Assembly (NCBI GenBank): GCA_026315105.1
Contig: CM048744.1
Coordinates: 27,569,759-27,633,758 of the forward strand
From: Locusta migratoria
Taxonomy: Eukaryota > Arthropoda > Insecta > Orthoptera > Acrididae
Direction of reading: 5' to 3'
Length of the DNA: 64,000 bases
How positions within the stretch are numbered: the stretch's first letter is position 1; every line of letters starts with the position of its first letter. A program made the translations under genes and the position numbers. The notes under the pieces are model-generated. The model searched no databases. It saw nothing but the letters and a program-made list of their open reading frames with translations, and had not been told where the DNA came from. This document shows positions 21,443 to 31,970 of this stretch, piece by piece.

Positions 21443-21498
21443 GGGGACTGATGACCATTGTAGTTTTGTCCCCCTTAAACATCCAAATAACAACAACA
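21443..21498 (+). repeat. 5'-truncated SINE scrap with 11-bp duplication
   Basis: Only the 3' end of a tRNA-derived SINE is present (GGGGACTGATGACC, then TTTTGTCCCC), ending in ATAACAACAAC. ACAATTGAGTT flanks it at 21,432-21,442 and 21,499-21,509, so it inserted in this truncated form. Confidence 0.75.
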
Positions 21499-21509
21499 AC
21501 AATTGAGTT

Positions 21510-22599
21510 CTGTAGTCCCAGAACCGACCACTGTAATTAAAATGAAAAAACTTTTTTTAAAAAAAAATCAGTAGTCCGAGATAATCTCTTACTATGATCA
21601 AATTACTGAACATGAAATTGGACACGTTTAAATACAAATCGCGAATTAGAATTGTAACCTATTTACAGAACCGTGCATTTGCTCGATGATGTTAGTTCTA
21701 AATGCGGCCATGAGATACTTCCTATGGCTAGCACTGGAAATGGATCATTACTAACAGCGTTGCCAGTCAAGGGCAAGTCTTTTCATCTCGGTACACACTC
21801 TACAGTTTATCTTTGGAAATCAGTGAGTAGCTGAAAATGCTTCAAAAGTAGGTGGCCCGTAGCATTTCAAGTTCGGTCCTTCAAAGCGGTTTTCACTTCG
21901 ACAACATAAAACTGCCTTACTAGTTAGATTTTGGGGTTCTCAGAAGTATCACTAGGAGCGTATGGATTATCAAAGCGTATCACCAGCTCTTCTTGTTGCT
22001 GTCGGTATTAATGCTAACCCACTGAAACTTAAAGATGTTGAGAAGCATCAAAAACTTTCTACACAAATTTTATGCAACTGCGTGGCAATTAAAATGCTGA
22101 AGGAAGTGGCAATATGCTTTGCATCTGAGATGCAAAACGCAGGCAGGCGCTGTGTGGGAATTTATTTTTTTTACCCAACCAACTATAGTGAGGACCGTAT
22201 GTGACTCAGCACTTTTGCAAATATTTCTTATTAATTTGGGAGAAGCCCCTATAACTTTGCTTGATTTTCTTACAATATTGGATAAATTTTCCAAAATTCG
22301 TTCCAAAATCAGCAGTGTCAGTTTAAAATATAAAATACCCAACATCAGACTCTCTCCATGGCTTGCAGCCTTGGATGAACTTGGTCGATGTGAAACAGCA
22401 CCGACCGCAAAATACAACTTTTGAACTACAAAGGATGGAGGAAAACTCCAGCGGAAATTTTATCCCAAGTGCCACCCAATCGACCGTCGCCTTGAGTGAC
22501 GCAACCGGAAAATCGGATTCAGGGCATCCCGGACCTTTATGCAAGGAGGTCTCGGAGACTCCAAGGAGATCAACCACAAAAACCAAAATTGTTTTGCCA
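21510..22599. other. Unassigned region
   Basis: No firm feature. The last 200 bp may be leader of the LINE relic that follows, since its sequence runs smoothly into it. Confidence 0.3.
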
Positions 22600-23280
22600 C
22601 CTTCAGTGCCAGTTTCCTGTTGAAAATTGAGAAACTCAAACATCTCCAAGACATCTTATGTCAACATAAAATTCTAATTACAACAATTCAGTGGACAAGG
22701 TTTACTGATGAACTAGTATCTGAATCACAAGGTTATAGAATCTTCAAAGCGAAAACTGGCCAACGAGTCATGAAAACTGTTCCGCACCTTGGCACAGGAG
22801 TTACTGTCAGCATCAAAATTATTGATTGAGTCAATGACTTCAGCTCTTGTAACAGAAGTCTCGATGCTTAGCTTTCAGACTATGAACAACGTGTACACGC
22901 TTGTGAATGTACGTACACAAATCAATCACGTGAAAAAGAAAGATGTAGAAGGAAAAAGAAAATTCTGTAAAGACCTAGAAGATGTTATACCAAAAAATCG
23001 TGACAAACACACCTCACTTTACTTCCAGACTTCAATTCTCAGTTTCGCAAGGAAGAAAAATTCCAAAACATCTTTAGAGACTATCCAGCCTACCAACGAA
23101 CCAACCAAAATGGAGAAAGATTCTTGTTATAAAGTCAACAGCCTTCACTCATCTACCCAGATAATAGAAGACATGCGTCTCGCCAAAACCTTACTTGGGA
23201 GAATTTCAAACATAACACGTTGCCGTTGCACAAAAAGCAACAGGAAAGATTCAAAATGTTAAAATTCTTGAAAGTGTTAA
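22600..23280 (+). pseudogene. LINE endonuclease domain relic
   Basis: Successive plus-strand frames spell an apurinic-type endonuclease of a non-LTR retrotransposon. First KLKHLQDILCQHKILITTIQ, where the usual glutamate after IQ is tryptophan; then SQGYRIFKAKTGQRVMKTVP and HLGTG; then LSMLSFQTMNNVYTLVNV. After a frame change PDFNSQFRKEEKFQNIF replaces the GDFN block, followed by RTNQNGERF. The final S-D-H block is not reached. Stops and frameshifts occur throughout, and the RT is absent. It differs from the RTE copy at 15.4 kb and is a separate family, probably RTE-related. Confidence 0.6.
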
Positions 23281-23289
23281 CTCGAACGG

Positions 23290-23850
23290 GACCACCATTT
23301 TTAAAACATCAAAATCATAATGAAATTGGTCAGAAATTCAACGAACCTTGCAGCCTTCAACGTCGTTCCCTCCGGTAGAAATTGCTTGTTGATATTGCCT
23401 TGACTATCGAAAACGGTGATGAGCGTCGTTTTGTAGCGTGATTTTTCGGCTCTGACCTTTTTTCCGACGAGGTGAATACGGAGAACGCCGTTCCATATTT
23501 TGCCATTTCGTTTCAGGATCATACCGGAGAAACCAGGTTTCATCGTCATTGAAAATCAAGTTCAAGAATTTGGGAGTCGCATCAGCCGTTTCGACAAAAT
23601 CTTGAAAAGCTTCTCTCTATGCGTGCCTCCTTCTGACCGTCAGTGAAGTGATGCGGCACAGGACGGCAACACTTTTCCCTCCTCCCTAACCACTGGTAAG
23701 AACTTGTCGCACGGGTTCGTGGTTAATCTGCAGTTCAACCGCTATCATGCGCCCAGTTAATCGACGATCGTTCGTGGTTAATGGCCTCACTTTCTCAATG
23801 GTTTCGTCAGCTATGGTGGTCGCCGGTCATCCGCTATGGAGTTAACAAAA
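23290..23850 (-). pseudogene. mariner transposase relic
   Basis: On the minus strand the first catalytic block reads DDETWFLRYDP near 23,535-23,570, typical of mariner/SETMAR-type transposases. It is followed in another frame by KSRYKTTLITVFDSQGNINK and FLPEGTTLKAARFVEFL, the conserved segment between the first and second catalytic aspartates. Upstream HTH sequence (an INHERS-like block near 23,780) is scrambled by several stops. The element is cut off before the second catalytic aspartate and no inverted terminal repeats are seen. Confidence 0.7.
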
Positions 23851-24237
23851 AAACACTTTCGCGGCCTTCTCGAAAACGGAGGAACCATTAGTACACACAC
23901 TTCATAGACAGTGCTTAATCCTCATTAACGCGTAGCAGCATCACATATGTTACCTTAGGCGTCTGGCCAAGCTTACAACGAGACTTTAAATTGATCCTTT
24001 GCTAGGTGATTGATCTGTTCTCAGTTCAGAACCGACGCACTAAACAAGCACTTCGTCGAACATGTCTAACACGGAAGACACACGGTACTCAACTGAACTA
24101 CGGTGGTGGCAGTACAGGTTGTCAACACCTGCCGCCACGCAGATGCAACGGTGTGATTCGCCTCTGTTGCCCGAGCGATCCTTCTCTCTTCAGAGTCGTA
24201 ACATGTAGGCTATCACGGACGGCGACTTCATTAATTA
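23851..24237. other. Unassigned flank
   Basis: Nothing recognised, although sequence just before 24,238 may belong to the Penelope-like element. Confidence 0.35.
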
Positions 24238-24401
24238 AAACTTCCGGGCTAAGATGCCGTGGTCCATCTGTAAAACATTCTCGTCCAGTCGTTTCGTTGC
24301 CTACTGCGGACAACAACTTCAGGGGTGAGTCGACGACTGGCTGCTAGGACTGTGTTAGTACCTTCTTACTGTAACACAAAAGGAATTGTCGACTGGTATA
24401 G

Positions 24402-24662
24402 ACCGACAAATCAGCTATAGCGGAACAAGTCTTTACAAACGGGGATCGTGAAATTAAATTCAGTGAAACTAGCGTGCTATCCGAGACCTCACATTATTAT
24501 ACACGCATGTACAGAGAAGCGATAGAGATCCAGAAGCACCACAATAATTTCAGTAGAATAGTGGAAGGTTTCAAATTAGATAAGATATGGCGGTCGACTC
24601 TGCACCAACGATGTGACAATCGATTACCTGTAATCGAGAGAGATGACACTGATCAGAGGTAA
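24402..24662 (+). pseudogene. GIY-YIG endonuclease C-terminus of a Penelope-like element
   Basis: The intact protein is an RT fused to a GIY-YIG endonuclease that opens target sites. This frame is open from 24,402 and encodes only the tail: SAIAEQVFTNGDREIKFSET, then SHYYTRMYREAIEIQKHHNN and a GFKLDKIW end. The REAIEI block, with its glutamate, is the conserved C-terminal part of the GIY-YIG fold in this family, and the HHNNFSR continuation is also typical. The RT and the GIY...YIG strands are missing upstream, where the inverted arm begins instead. The terminal arm starts about 50 bp after the stop. Confidence 0.65.
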
Positions 24663-24691
24663 CGTCATAGTTGGCAGCACGTGACAAGCTC

Positions 24692-24699
24692 TATATAAG
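24692..24699 (+). promoter_or_regulatory. Possible TATA box of the Penelope-like terminal repeat
   Basis: TATATAAG lies about 30 bp before CCAGTCG (24,722-24,728), which resembles an arthropod initiator. That would place the start of transcription just ahead of the hammerhead-like motif. Confidence 0.35.
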
Positions 24700-24724
24700 C
24701 AGGACCTCTAGCGGCTAGCAGCCA

Positions 24725-24774
24725 GTCGTCGACTCACCCCTGAAGATGTTACCCGCAGTGGGCAACGAAACGAC
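24725..24774 (+). ncRNA. Hammerhead-ribozyme-like motif
   Basis: GTCGT (24,725-24,729) can pair with ACGAC (24,770-24,774) as stem III, C24,730 would be the cleavage-site base, CTGAAGA (24,740-24,746) fits the CUGANGA core, GTTACCC/GGGCAAC is a stem II with one mismatch, and GAAA (24,667-24,670 offset to 24,767-24,770) closes the core. Against it: one extra T before stem II, and only one base pair for stem I. The inverted arm keeps the stem III and stem II pairings but has CTGAAGT. Confidence 0.35.
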
Positions 24775-24826
24775 GGGACAGGAAAGTTTTACAGATGGAC
24801 CAGGGCATCTTAGCCTGGAAGTCAGA

Positions 24827-25769
24827 GGCTGTATAAATCAGAGGTTGTATAATTCTGAGAGAGGCATAAAAGCAACGATAATGTAGTATTACAACACACA
24901 AACACACATTCACACACTAGCACACGGATGCATGATGTACAAAATGGTTATTGAAGTCAATACAAGCGCTTTTGACTGGGTCACACACACCAGTATAAAA
25001 GCAGTAGCTTGAGACTCCCTCTACTGTAATTGCGATCTTCAGGTGCGGTTTGCGGTTGCGAAACAAGAGTCAGAGCTTTTTATCGGCTCTAGATATGCTC
25101 CGTATACCAGCATGCAGGGCACGGAGTTCTGTGGCGTTCGCTCCTTCTGAAAAAGGAATTAGAGGAAGGAGGAGCACGGGCGGGCAGCCCACCTCCCAGC
25201 GGCCTGAAGACATCGAGAGCGACGTGTTTACTGAACCCGTATCGCTTCATTTTCCGCCGGCCTGGTGACGATGAAATACGATACAGTCTGGAGGCTGCGC
25301 CGCGGTGTTGGCCCATATGCGGGCAGGCGCGCGACGCGAGATAACGCTCGCCGATACGCCTCTGCCCCCGTGATGGATCACCCTCTCACTTTCGTGTTAC
25401 TTACGGAGTGTTTCCGCCCTCTCGATCAGGCGAAAGAGGGACTTAGGAACCTACGATTCATATGACGTGAATTGCTTTCGGAACAACCAACACTCGCCAC
25501 TTAACACCCGACCAGTCACGGGAAAAGTAAACGGCGGGACGTGTCGACTGAACCGAAGTCTGGGCAAGGCCGCTCCTTTTGTAAATGCAGCACGGCGACA
25601 GACCAAAGTTATCGTGGGACACACTATTAGTGCGACATTCCTTACAGTACGGCAAACTGTCGGCAAGACTTAATTTGAGCGTTTGGGGTAGCAGAAGAGC
25701 ACTTTGCAGTCCAAGCATTATGTGACGTCCTAATTATGACTTTACAATTTGTGTTACCTGCAAACTAAA
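24827..25769. other. Unassigned region
   Basis: No repeat family recognised. GTATAAAAGCAG near 24,993 resembles a TATA box, but no gene follows. 25,050-25,680 is GC-rich with overlapping chance frames. Confidence 0.35.
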
Positions 25770-26290
25770 AATGCTTAGAATGTTCAAGTGCTTGTAGGTT
25801 TGTATATTGCATATAAATACACTGTTTTGTTCCAATCTTGTTGACATCTCGCACACTTGACCTTCAAACCAAGAGGAAGGTCACTGTGGTTTTAAGCATC
25901 ACGTGCCACATATAGTTAAGGAGATATGAATTCATAAACGATGAAATACGCGACAAATTCAAATGTTCAAATGTTTCTATAGTCTATGGGACTTAACTAA
26001 AGGGTCATCAGTCCCTAAACTTACAAACTACTTATGAACTACTTACGAACTAGGACCGCACAAATATCCATGCCCGAGGGGGGAATCGAACCCCCGACCG
26101 TAGTGGCCGTGCAGACAGTGACTGGAGCGCCTTAGTCCCCTCGGCCACTGCGGCCGGCGCGCGACAAATTCCTGCATCATCCAACTACTTTGCAATCTCC
26201 TCTTAAACCACCGATCCGATTTGAACCAGATTTGGTGCACATGCTGTGACTTCGGGATGCTGTACTGAGAGCGCCGGTTGGCGAGCTGGC
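25770..26290 (+). repeat. Helitron-family fragment interrupted by a SINE
   Basis: TTCCAATCTTG, CACACTTGACCTTCAAACC, GGAGATATGA and ACCGATCCGATTTGAACCAG are the blocks seen in the Helitron copies at 37 and 58 kb, in the same order and orientation. A family A SINE (25,961-26,159) splits it; both Helitron ends are missing. Confidence 0.55.
25961..26159 (-). repeat. SINE family A with 12-bp duplication
   Basis: CGCGACAAATTC occurs at 25,949-25,960 and 26,160-26,171. Head, box B and 3' end are all present. Confidence 0.9.
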
Positions 26291-26844
26291 CTGTGACGAG
26301 CGAGGATGTGGACAAGGTCTACAACTAATACAAGTGGTTAGTCCTCAAAGGATTCATTGATAGAAGAATCAGTACTTAACTTTGATACGCTTGTGTTGGT
26401 AAAAACTTGCGATACTATTACACAGTAATGCTTCGCCATAGAAAACTGTGCCAACTTGTGCATAGACACAAGGTTGCTCTTCTGTGGTGAGCATTTGAAA
26501 CTGCAGTATTCCTGATACTGCATCATACTGACTGGAACTTTCGTACCCTCCTATACTGACTGTAGGTGCTGTGGTGCGCCGACATATCTAGCCGAATTCC
26601 CTTCTTCCTATTGGCCGGCACACGAAGCAGGCCAAGAGGTAGCGAGACTGCAGGCGCCCCCGGCAGCCGAAGCACTGCTGAGCGACTTATCGCCTCTTCT
26701 TGAAGTTGCGCTGCGACTTGTGTAGACCGCATGCGTTGTGGCGAAAACCGAGGCCATATCAGTATCCCTTACGATGACAAAAGAATTTCTGTAGGGGTAA
26801 GAAGTATCTATGAAACATAGTTCAAGCCAGACCATTGACTGCGC
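26291..26844. other. Unassigned region
   Basis: Open frames on the minus strand overlap one another and match nothing I know. Confidence 0.35.
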
Positions 26845-26965
26845 TGCCGCTTCCGCCGGAGGTTTGAGTCCTGCTCGGGCAAGCTGTGTGTGTGTGTGTT
26901 CTCCTCAGTATAAGTTTGTTCATATATTATGTAAGTCTAAGGACTAGCAGTTTCATTCATTAGGT
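26845..26965 (+). repeat. Diverged tRNA-derived SINE, family G
   Basis: A box-B-like AGGTTTGAGTCC is followed by TGCTCGGGCA, a GTGTGTGTG tract, ATAAGTTTGTT and TAAGTCTAAGGAC. The same order recurs at 63,215-63,345. Confidence 0.5.
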
Positions 26966-27500
26966 TTACAAACATTTAAAAATTGTTTTCAGTTTCCAAC
27001 GGCTACACTTTTATTGCGATCTTGATGAAATTTTTCACACTTGATATTCAAAACAAACGTAAGGTCACTCCCTACATAAAATTTTGTACCGTTTATGGCG
27101 GAGATGCTCTACAACAGATTTCGATACCAATCTACAGTGTTATTCCGATCTTCATGAAATTTTGCACAAAGAAAAAGGTTGCAAATCTTTTGACTTAACT
27201 ACTATAGTTATCAGTCCCTAACGCTTAGAAAGTACTTAAACTAACCTGAAGACAACATACACATTCATGCCCCAGGGAGAACTCGAACCTCCGACTAAGA
27301 ACCACGGCGCGCTTCGCCGCAATGAGCCTTAGAGCACTCGGTCATTTCATCGCGGCGAAATTTTACACACTTGGCCTTCAGAACAAGAACAACTTCGATT
27401 TTGTAAGATGCATGGCAGAGGGCAGCTTAAACAGACGTCGACACCAATCTACATTAGTATTCCGTTACTGATCTAATTTTGCACCTTGTAGCTCCGAAAC
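26966..27500 (+). repeat. Helitron-family-like fragment interrupted by a SINE
   Basis: Repeated GATCTTSATGAAATTTTKCACA and CACTTGRYMTTCARAAC blocks before and after 27,178-27,357 tie it to the family at 25.8 and 37 kb. Ends are not visible. Confidence 0.45.
27178..27357 (-). repeat. SINE family A, strongly diverged
   Basis: The body (TTATCAGTCCCTAA) and box B region (reverse complement of AACTCGAACCTCC) are recognisable; the head is GCCGCGATGAAATGACC. Confidence 0.65.
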
Positions 27501-28364
27501 TCGAGGAATACCACTGCCTAAACTAAATTGCTTAAAGAGTATGGCGGGGGATAACTTCCAATAACTTTGGACACTGTTTCACCAACGGCCATGGAAATTC
27601 GTATACACATGTAATCTTTCAAAAATAGGAGACGGAGAGACTGATAGAGGCGAAGGAGGAGATGAAGAAAGAGAGGGCAGATGAGGTGATGGACAGACAG
27701 ATGAGGGTAGAAGAAGTGGATTAACAAAAAGTTCAAGTCATTAACGCCGAGTTATCATCTACACAGCAAAATTATAAATACAGTTTTTATATCGTGAAAC
27801 TCGATCCAATATGACGAACACGACCCAAAAAAGGTCACAAATGGGATGAAAAGGATTTTTCTTAAGTTATGAAATACAGATATCAACGAAGAAAGTTGAG
27901 GAAGTCTAAAGCTTAAAATGATCGAACGATTCCTATTTATAAGTATGGTTCGCTTTGTTTCATTTGCAGATATATCGAACAACTCTTTGTAAATCATTAG
28001 AAAACATGAACATTAAGGCGCTACAGAGAATTCGGTTTTTGACTTGTTTTTATTGCAAGCTCAGCTGCCGATAAGTATGTAAACGTAATTATTCCATTTA
28101 AAAATAGATACATTAATTACATTTCGATATATATTGCCTTTAGGAAAGAAAGGTCTTTTCGCAACCTGGCTATATCTTCTCAGATTATCGGCGTTAGGCT
28201 TATATTCTCTCACCACAGCACTCCTCGAGCACCTGACAAGTCGTCCGTTTCCGGACCAGCGCAGTCCGCCCTGCGTCAAACACAGGCAAACCTCGCTCCT
28301 TCCCCATTCTACACACGGACAGCAAGCTTGCCAATAGTACATGCACCGATCGCGTTTCTCACAA
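27501..28364. other. Unassigned region with a purine-rich tract
   Basis: 27,625-27,720 is GA-rich and resembles the GGAGATGGACAGAGAG block near the 3' end of the Helitron copies. Nothing else is recognised. Confidence 0.35.
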
Positions 28365-28426
28365 TCTACATCTACATAGATACTCTGCAAATCAAATTTG
28401 CCTGGCAGAGAGTACATTAACCATTT

Positions 28427-30321
28427 TCATAACCTTTCCCTACCGGACCATTTCCTAAAAGCGCGCGGAAAGAAAGAACACCTAAATCGTTCCGTTTTCG
28501 ATCTGATTTCTCTTATTTTATTGGGATGGTCATGTCTCCATAAGTAGGTGGGTGCTAGCAAAATATTTTCACATTCGGAAGTAAAAGTCGGTGATTGAAA
28601 TTTAGCAAATAAAACTTGCCGCAACGAATAACGTCGTTCATTTAATGATTTCCACCTAAAATCGTCCAACATTGCCGTGACGATTTCCCCCCTGTAAAGT
28701 GATAAAACAAAACGAGCTGCCCTTCTCTGAACCTTCTCAATGTCTTCCCTCAGTCCCACTTGGTGAGGGTCCCTCACTGGGCAACAGTACTCCAGGAGAG
28801 GACGCACAAGTGTGATGTAGGTAGTCTCTTTCGGAGTGCTGTTGCATCTTCGAAGCGTTCTGCCAATGAAACGTAACCCTTGGTTCGCCTTCTCCACAAT
28901 ACTTTCTGCGTGTTCTCTCCAGTCTAAGTTCTTCGTAACTGTAACTCCTAGGTATTTGGTAAAATTTACGACCTTAAGGTTAGACTGATTTCTCGTGTAA
29001 TTGAAGTTCAGCGGGTTTCTTTTAGTGGTCATGTATATTATTTCACACTTTTCATTATTTAGTGTTAATTGCCTATTTTCGCACCATGTAGAAGTTTTAT
29101 CTAAATTGCTTTGCAGTTGCTTTTGATCCTCTGCTGACGTCTTCACTAACCGATAAATGACAGCATCATCCGCGAACAGTCCAAGGGAGCTATTCAGATT
29201 GTCTCCTAAATCGTTTATAAACACAAGGAAAAGTAGGGGACGTATAAAGCTTCCCTGGGCAACGCCAGATATCACTTCTGTTTTACTCAATGACTTACCG
29301 CCAATTACTACGAACTGTGTTCTTTCTGATAGGAAATTGTGAGTCCAATCGCATAATTGGGGCGATATTCCATAAGCACGCAATTTCATTAGAAGCCGAT
29401 TGTGAGGTACAGTGTCAAAAGACTTTCGGAATTCCAGAAATATGGAATCGATTTGAGATCCCTTGTCGATGGCAATTATCACTTCATGTGAATAAAGGGC
29501 AAGCTGTGCTTCGCCAGAGTGATACTTTCTGAATCCGTGTTGACTATTGGTTAATAGGTTGTTCTCTTCGAGGTAGTTCATAATGTTCGAACAAAGTATA
29601 TGTTCCGAAATCCTATAGCAAATCGACGTCAATGAGATGGGCATGTAATTTTGGGGATCACTCCTATTGCCTTTCATGGAGTGACCTGTGTAACTTTCCA
29701 GTCTTTGGGTACGGTTCTTTCGCTGAGTGATCTGTTGTATATGATAGCTAAGTATGGAGCATACTCTGAGAGGAATGTAGTTGGTATACAATCTGGCACA
29801 GAAGATTGGTTTCTGTTTAGTGACTTAAGTTATTTTACTACTTCAGGAATATCTACTTCTAAATTTCGCATGATGGCATCTGTTCTTGGTTCGAAGTCTT
29901 GAGTGTTCACTTCGTCTTCTTTCTGAAAGAATTCCGGAGAGCTGTGTTTAGCAATACTGCTTTAGCAGTACTGCCATCGGTAGTATTACCATTGCTATCG
30001 CGTAGTGAAGGTACTGTTTGTGTTTTGCCACTAGTTTACTTCACATATGACCAGAATTTCTTTGCATTTATGCAAGATTACGAGTCAGGATTTTGTTGTG
30101 GAAACGACTTCTCGCATTGAGGTCCGCGCCAGATGGCGAGTAAAAGATTGCCAGTCTTGGGGATTCTGTGTCTGTTTAAATTTTGCATGCGTCTTTCTTT
30201 GCTTCTGCAACAGTGATCTGACCTGTTTTGTGTACCACAGGGTGTCAGCCACCTCTTTTATTAATTTATTTGGTATAAATCTCTCGATTCCTACTGATAT
30301 TACGTCTTTTAAAGTAAGCCA
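28427..30321 (-). pseudogene. CR1-type LINE reverse transcriptase
   Basis: This is the RT half of ORF2. A 454-residue frame covers 29,791-28,427, and 30,324-30,085 holds the linker between endonuclease and RT. Motifs in the long frame: NYMPISLTSI, QHGFRKYHSGEAQL, motif A IFLEFRKSFDTVPHN with glutamate at codon 29,432-29,434 in place of the catalytic aspartate, motif B GVAQGSFIRPLLF in place of the usual G-x-P-Q-G-S form, an intact LFADDAVIYR box, KYLGVTV, and the thumb RPLLEYCCPV with RRAARFVLS. The frame is long but the substitutions in motifs A and B argue against activity. The C-terminus ends about 60 bp before the element's 3' end. Confidence 0.8.
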
Positions 30322-30712
30322 CAACTGAATCGGTCATTTCAAAAAGGTCATTAGTCCTGAAAGTAAAATTTTACAGGAGAAGGAAAAAACGTTCTACAGC
30401 ATAAACCCTTTATTTATTTATTGTTATTTTAATATCAATATTTAGTGAGGTGCCAAGCACTGTGTTGCGCTGTGTATTAGTGTTTTGTAATTAATAGTTT
30501 AACCACAATATTAATTTAAAAATTGCTGACTTATGACCTTTTTGCAAAGAACCACTATGTGTTGCAACAAATGAAATCATTACTTGCAAATAATTGCCTA
30601 TTTCATTGAAAAATCAGATAAAATGAAATTTGAATAGTATTATCTGCAGTAACAGTTTTCACAACATTTGTGTGTTTTATAACAATATGAAAATAGAGTA
30701 CAATAGACCAAG

Positions 30713-31970
30713 TCAATCTTCTTGATCATCATCTCCATTATTTGTTCCCCCTTCGGTTTCCCATTCTTGCTGTTGGTCATAAAATTCCACATAATCAGCT
30801 GGAATATACCTCTTCACTTTCAATGAATCTTGTATTTTTTTACTTTGATCGGCATTTGCTTTCCAGGATATGCTAACTTGATGGAAAGTACAGGATGCTT
30901 ATTGAAACTTTGGAGGGGCTGGAATGTCTCTCTGATGAGACCATCTCGGATTAATTGCTCTGTTTTTACTTGCCCAGGATAATGTGCATCATACTGAAAA
31001 GTCATCCATTGTGAAGCAGAAAAAGAAACTTTTTGTTCATTGGGAATTATTCCCATGCTTGATTCGGAGAGGCAAGTCTTTTTAAAATAGGCAGTCCACC
31101 AGTTTTTAAATGCTAATATAACAACGCTATCAATATTTTCCATTGAGTATTTGCTTGATGCCTTTTTGATCATTATGGCATACTCTTCAGGTAAGTAAAT
31201 CTGGTCACGACGTCTTACAAATTTTTTATGGTCCCAAAATCTCTATCGCTTGGAAGGAAACTATGCCCGCGTATAGGGAAGTAATGTTTCATCTTCCTAA
31301 ATCTCCCAGTTGATACAAGTGCTAAACAAAAGCGAATCATTGGGTGATTTTTGTTTTGACCAGTACATCCGTCAGAGAAGAGATGAAGCTCATTCACATC
31401 TTTTGAGATATACTTCTCGATGTAATTATACAGAAATGAGCAAACATCATTTGCGCCTTTCTTCGCTTCGCTTTCATGGTACACAAAAAGTGTGACTGCT
31501 TGGTTTTCATATTATGTATGCAAAAATACATTCTTAATTTAGGATCCTCTTTTCGCGGTCTTCAACTCTTGACATCTTGAACTTCGATTAGCCCTTGCAG
31601 GAAGATATCTTGTTGATTCTGGTCACTGAAACTGTTCAAGTGGGCAATGATATCTATCTTCGCGTCATCATCAGATAAAAACAGTCCTTTTTGCACCTGA
31701 AAGAGTCGAAGTTATCAATTACGATAGTGCTTAAATTGCATACGATGCAGGTAAATGCATTTACTTCCATAAAGAAATCAAGTACACGTATTTTACTCAC
31801 TTGAAGTCATCTCCTGTACTCCGACGCTGAATTTTCTCACCCCTCCAATTCACTTATTCCACTCCCTTTACTTTTGAATCATGAATAATATTCCTTTTGT
31901 ACTTATCATCATTTCTTGTCCGTTTCTTGCCTACAGGAGGCATTTCAGATTCCGAAGAAGACGCAGACAT
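30713..31970 (-). pseudogene. DUF7869-like transposase relic with one intron
   Basis: I recognise the protein type as the large family annotated DUF7869, often found in multicopy arthropod elements; the catalytic role is inferred. Exon 1 starts at ATG 31,970 (MSASSSESEMPPVGKKRTRN) and contains an early stop after KVKGVE. Exon 2 begins with CKKDCFLSDDDAK at 31,696 and contains NQQDIFLQGLIEVQDVK. A deletion of perhaps 200 codons joins this to YHESEAKKGANDVCSFL. The core follows: LHLFSDGCTGQNKN (D at 31,371-31,373) and HYFPIRGHSFLPSDRDFG, candidates for the acidic catalytic residues. Frameshifts lie near 31,230 and 30,820. The tail is acidic (NGDDDQED) and stops at 30,713. Confidence 0.65.
31697..31800 (-). 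other. 104-nt spliceosomal-type intron in the transposase
   Basis: On the minus strand the donor is AA|GTGAGT (from 31,800) and the acceptor TCTTTCAG|GT (to 31,697), with a TTGATTT-rich interior. Splicing joins DDF-K to CKKDC without a frame change, restoring the expected K-C-K spacing, whereas reading through gives a stop at once (AAG TGA). Confidence 0.6.

Larger units (their letters stand above)
24238..24826 (+). mobile_element. Penelope-like element, 3' fragment with inverted terminal arms
   Basis: The left arm (24,238-24,339) is the reverse complement of the right arm (24,713-24,826); both contain GTCGACTCACCCCTGAAG in their own orientation, a GCAACGAAACGAC block and GTTTTACAGATGGACCA. 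Between them lies the end of a GIY-YIG endonuclease. Penelope-like elements are known for terminal repeats in inverted or direct order and for hammerhead motifs in those repeats, which fits this layout. Confidence 0.65.

Noticed and set aside
22789..23262. 157-codon open frame as a host gene
   Set aside because: It is one of several shifted frames of a LINE endonuclease relic, and the conserved blocks lie in different frames.
24006..24347. 113-codon open frame on the plus strand
   Set aside because: Its second half is the antisense of the Penelope-like terminal arm and the first half has no recognisable content.
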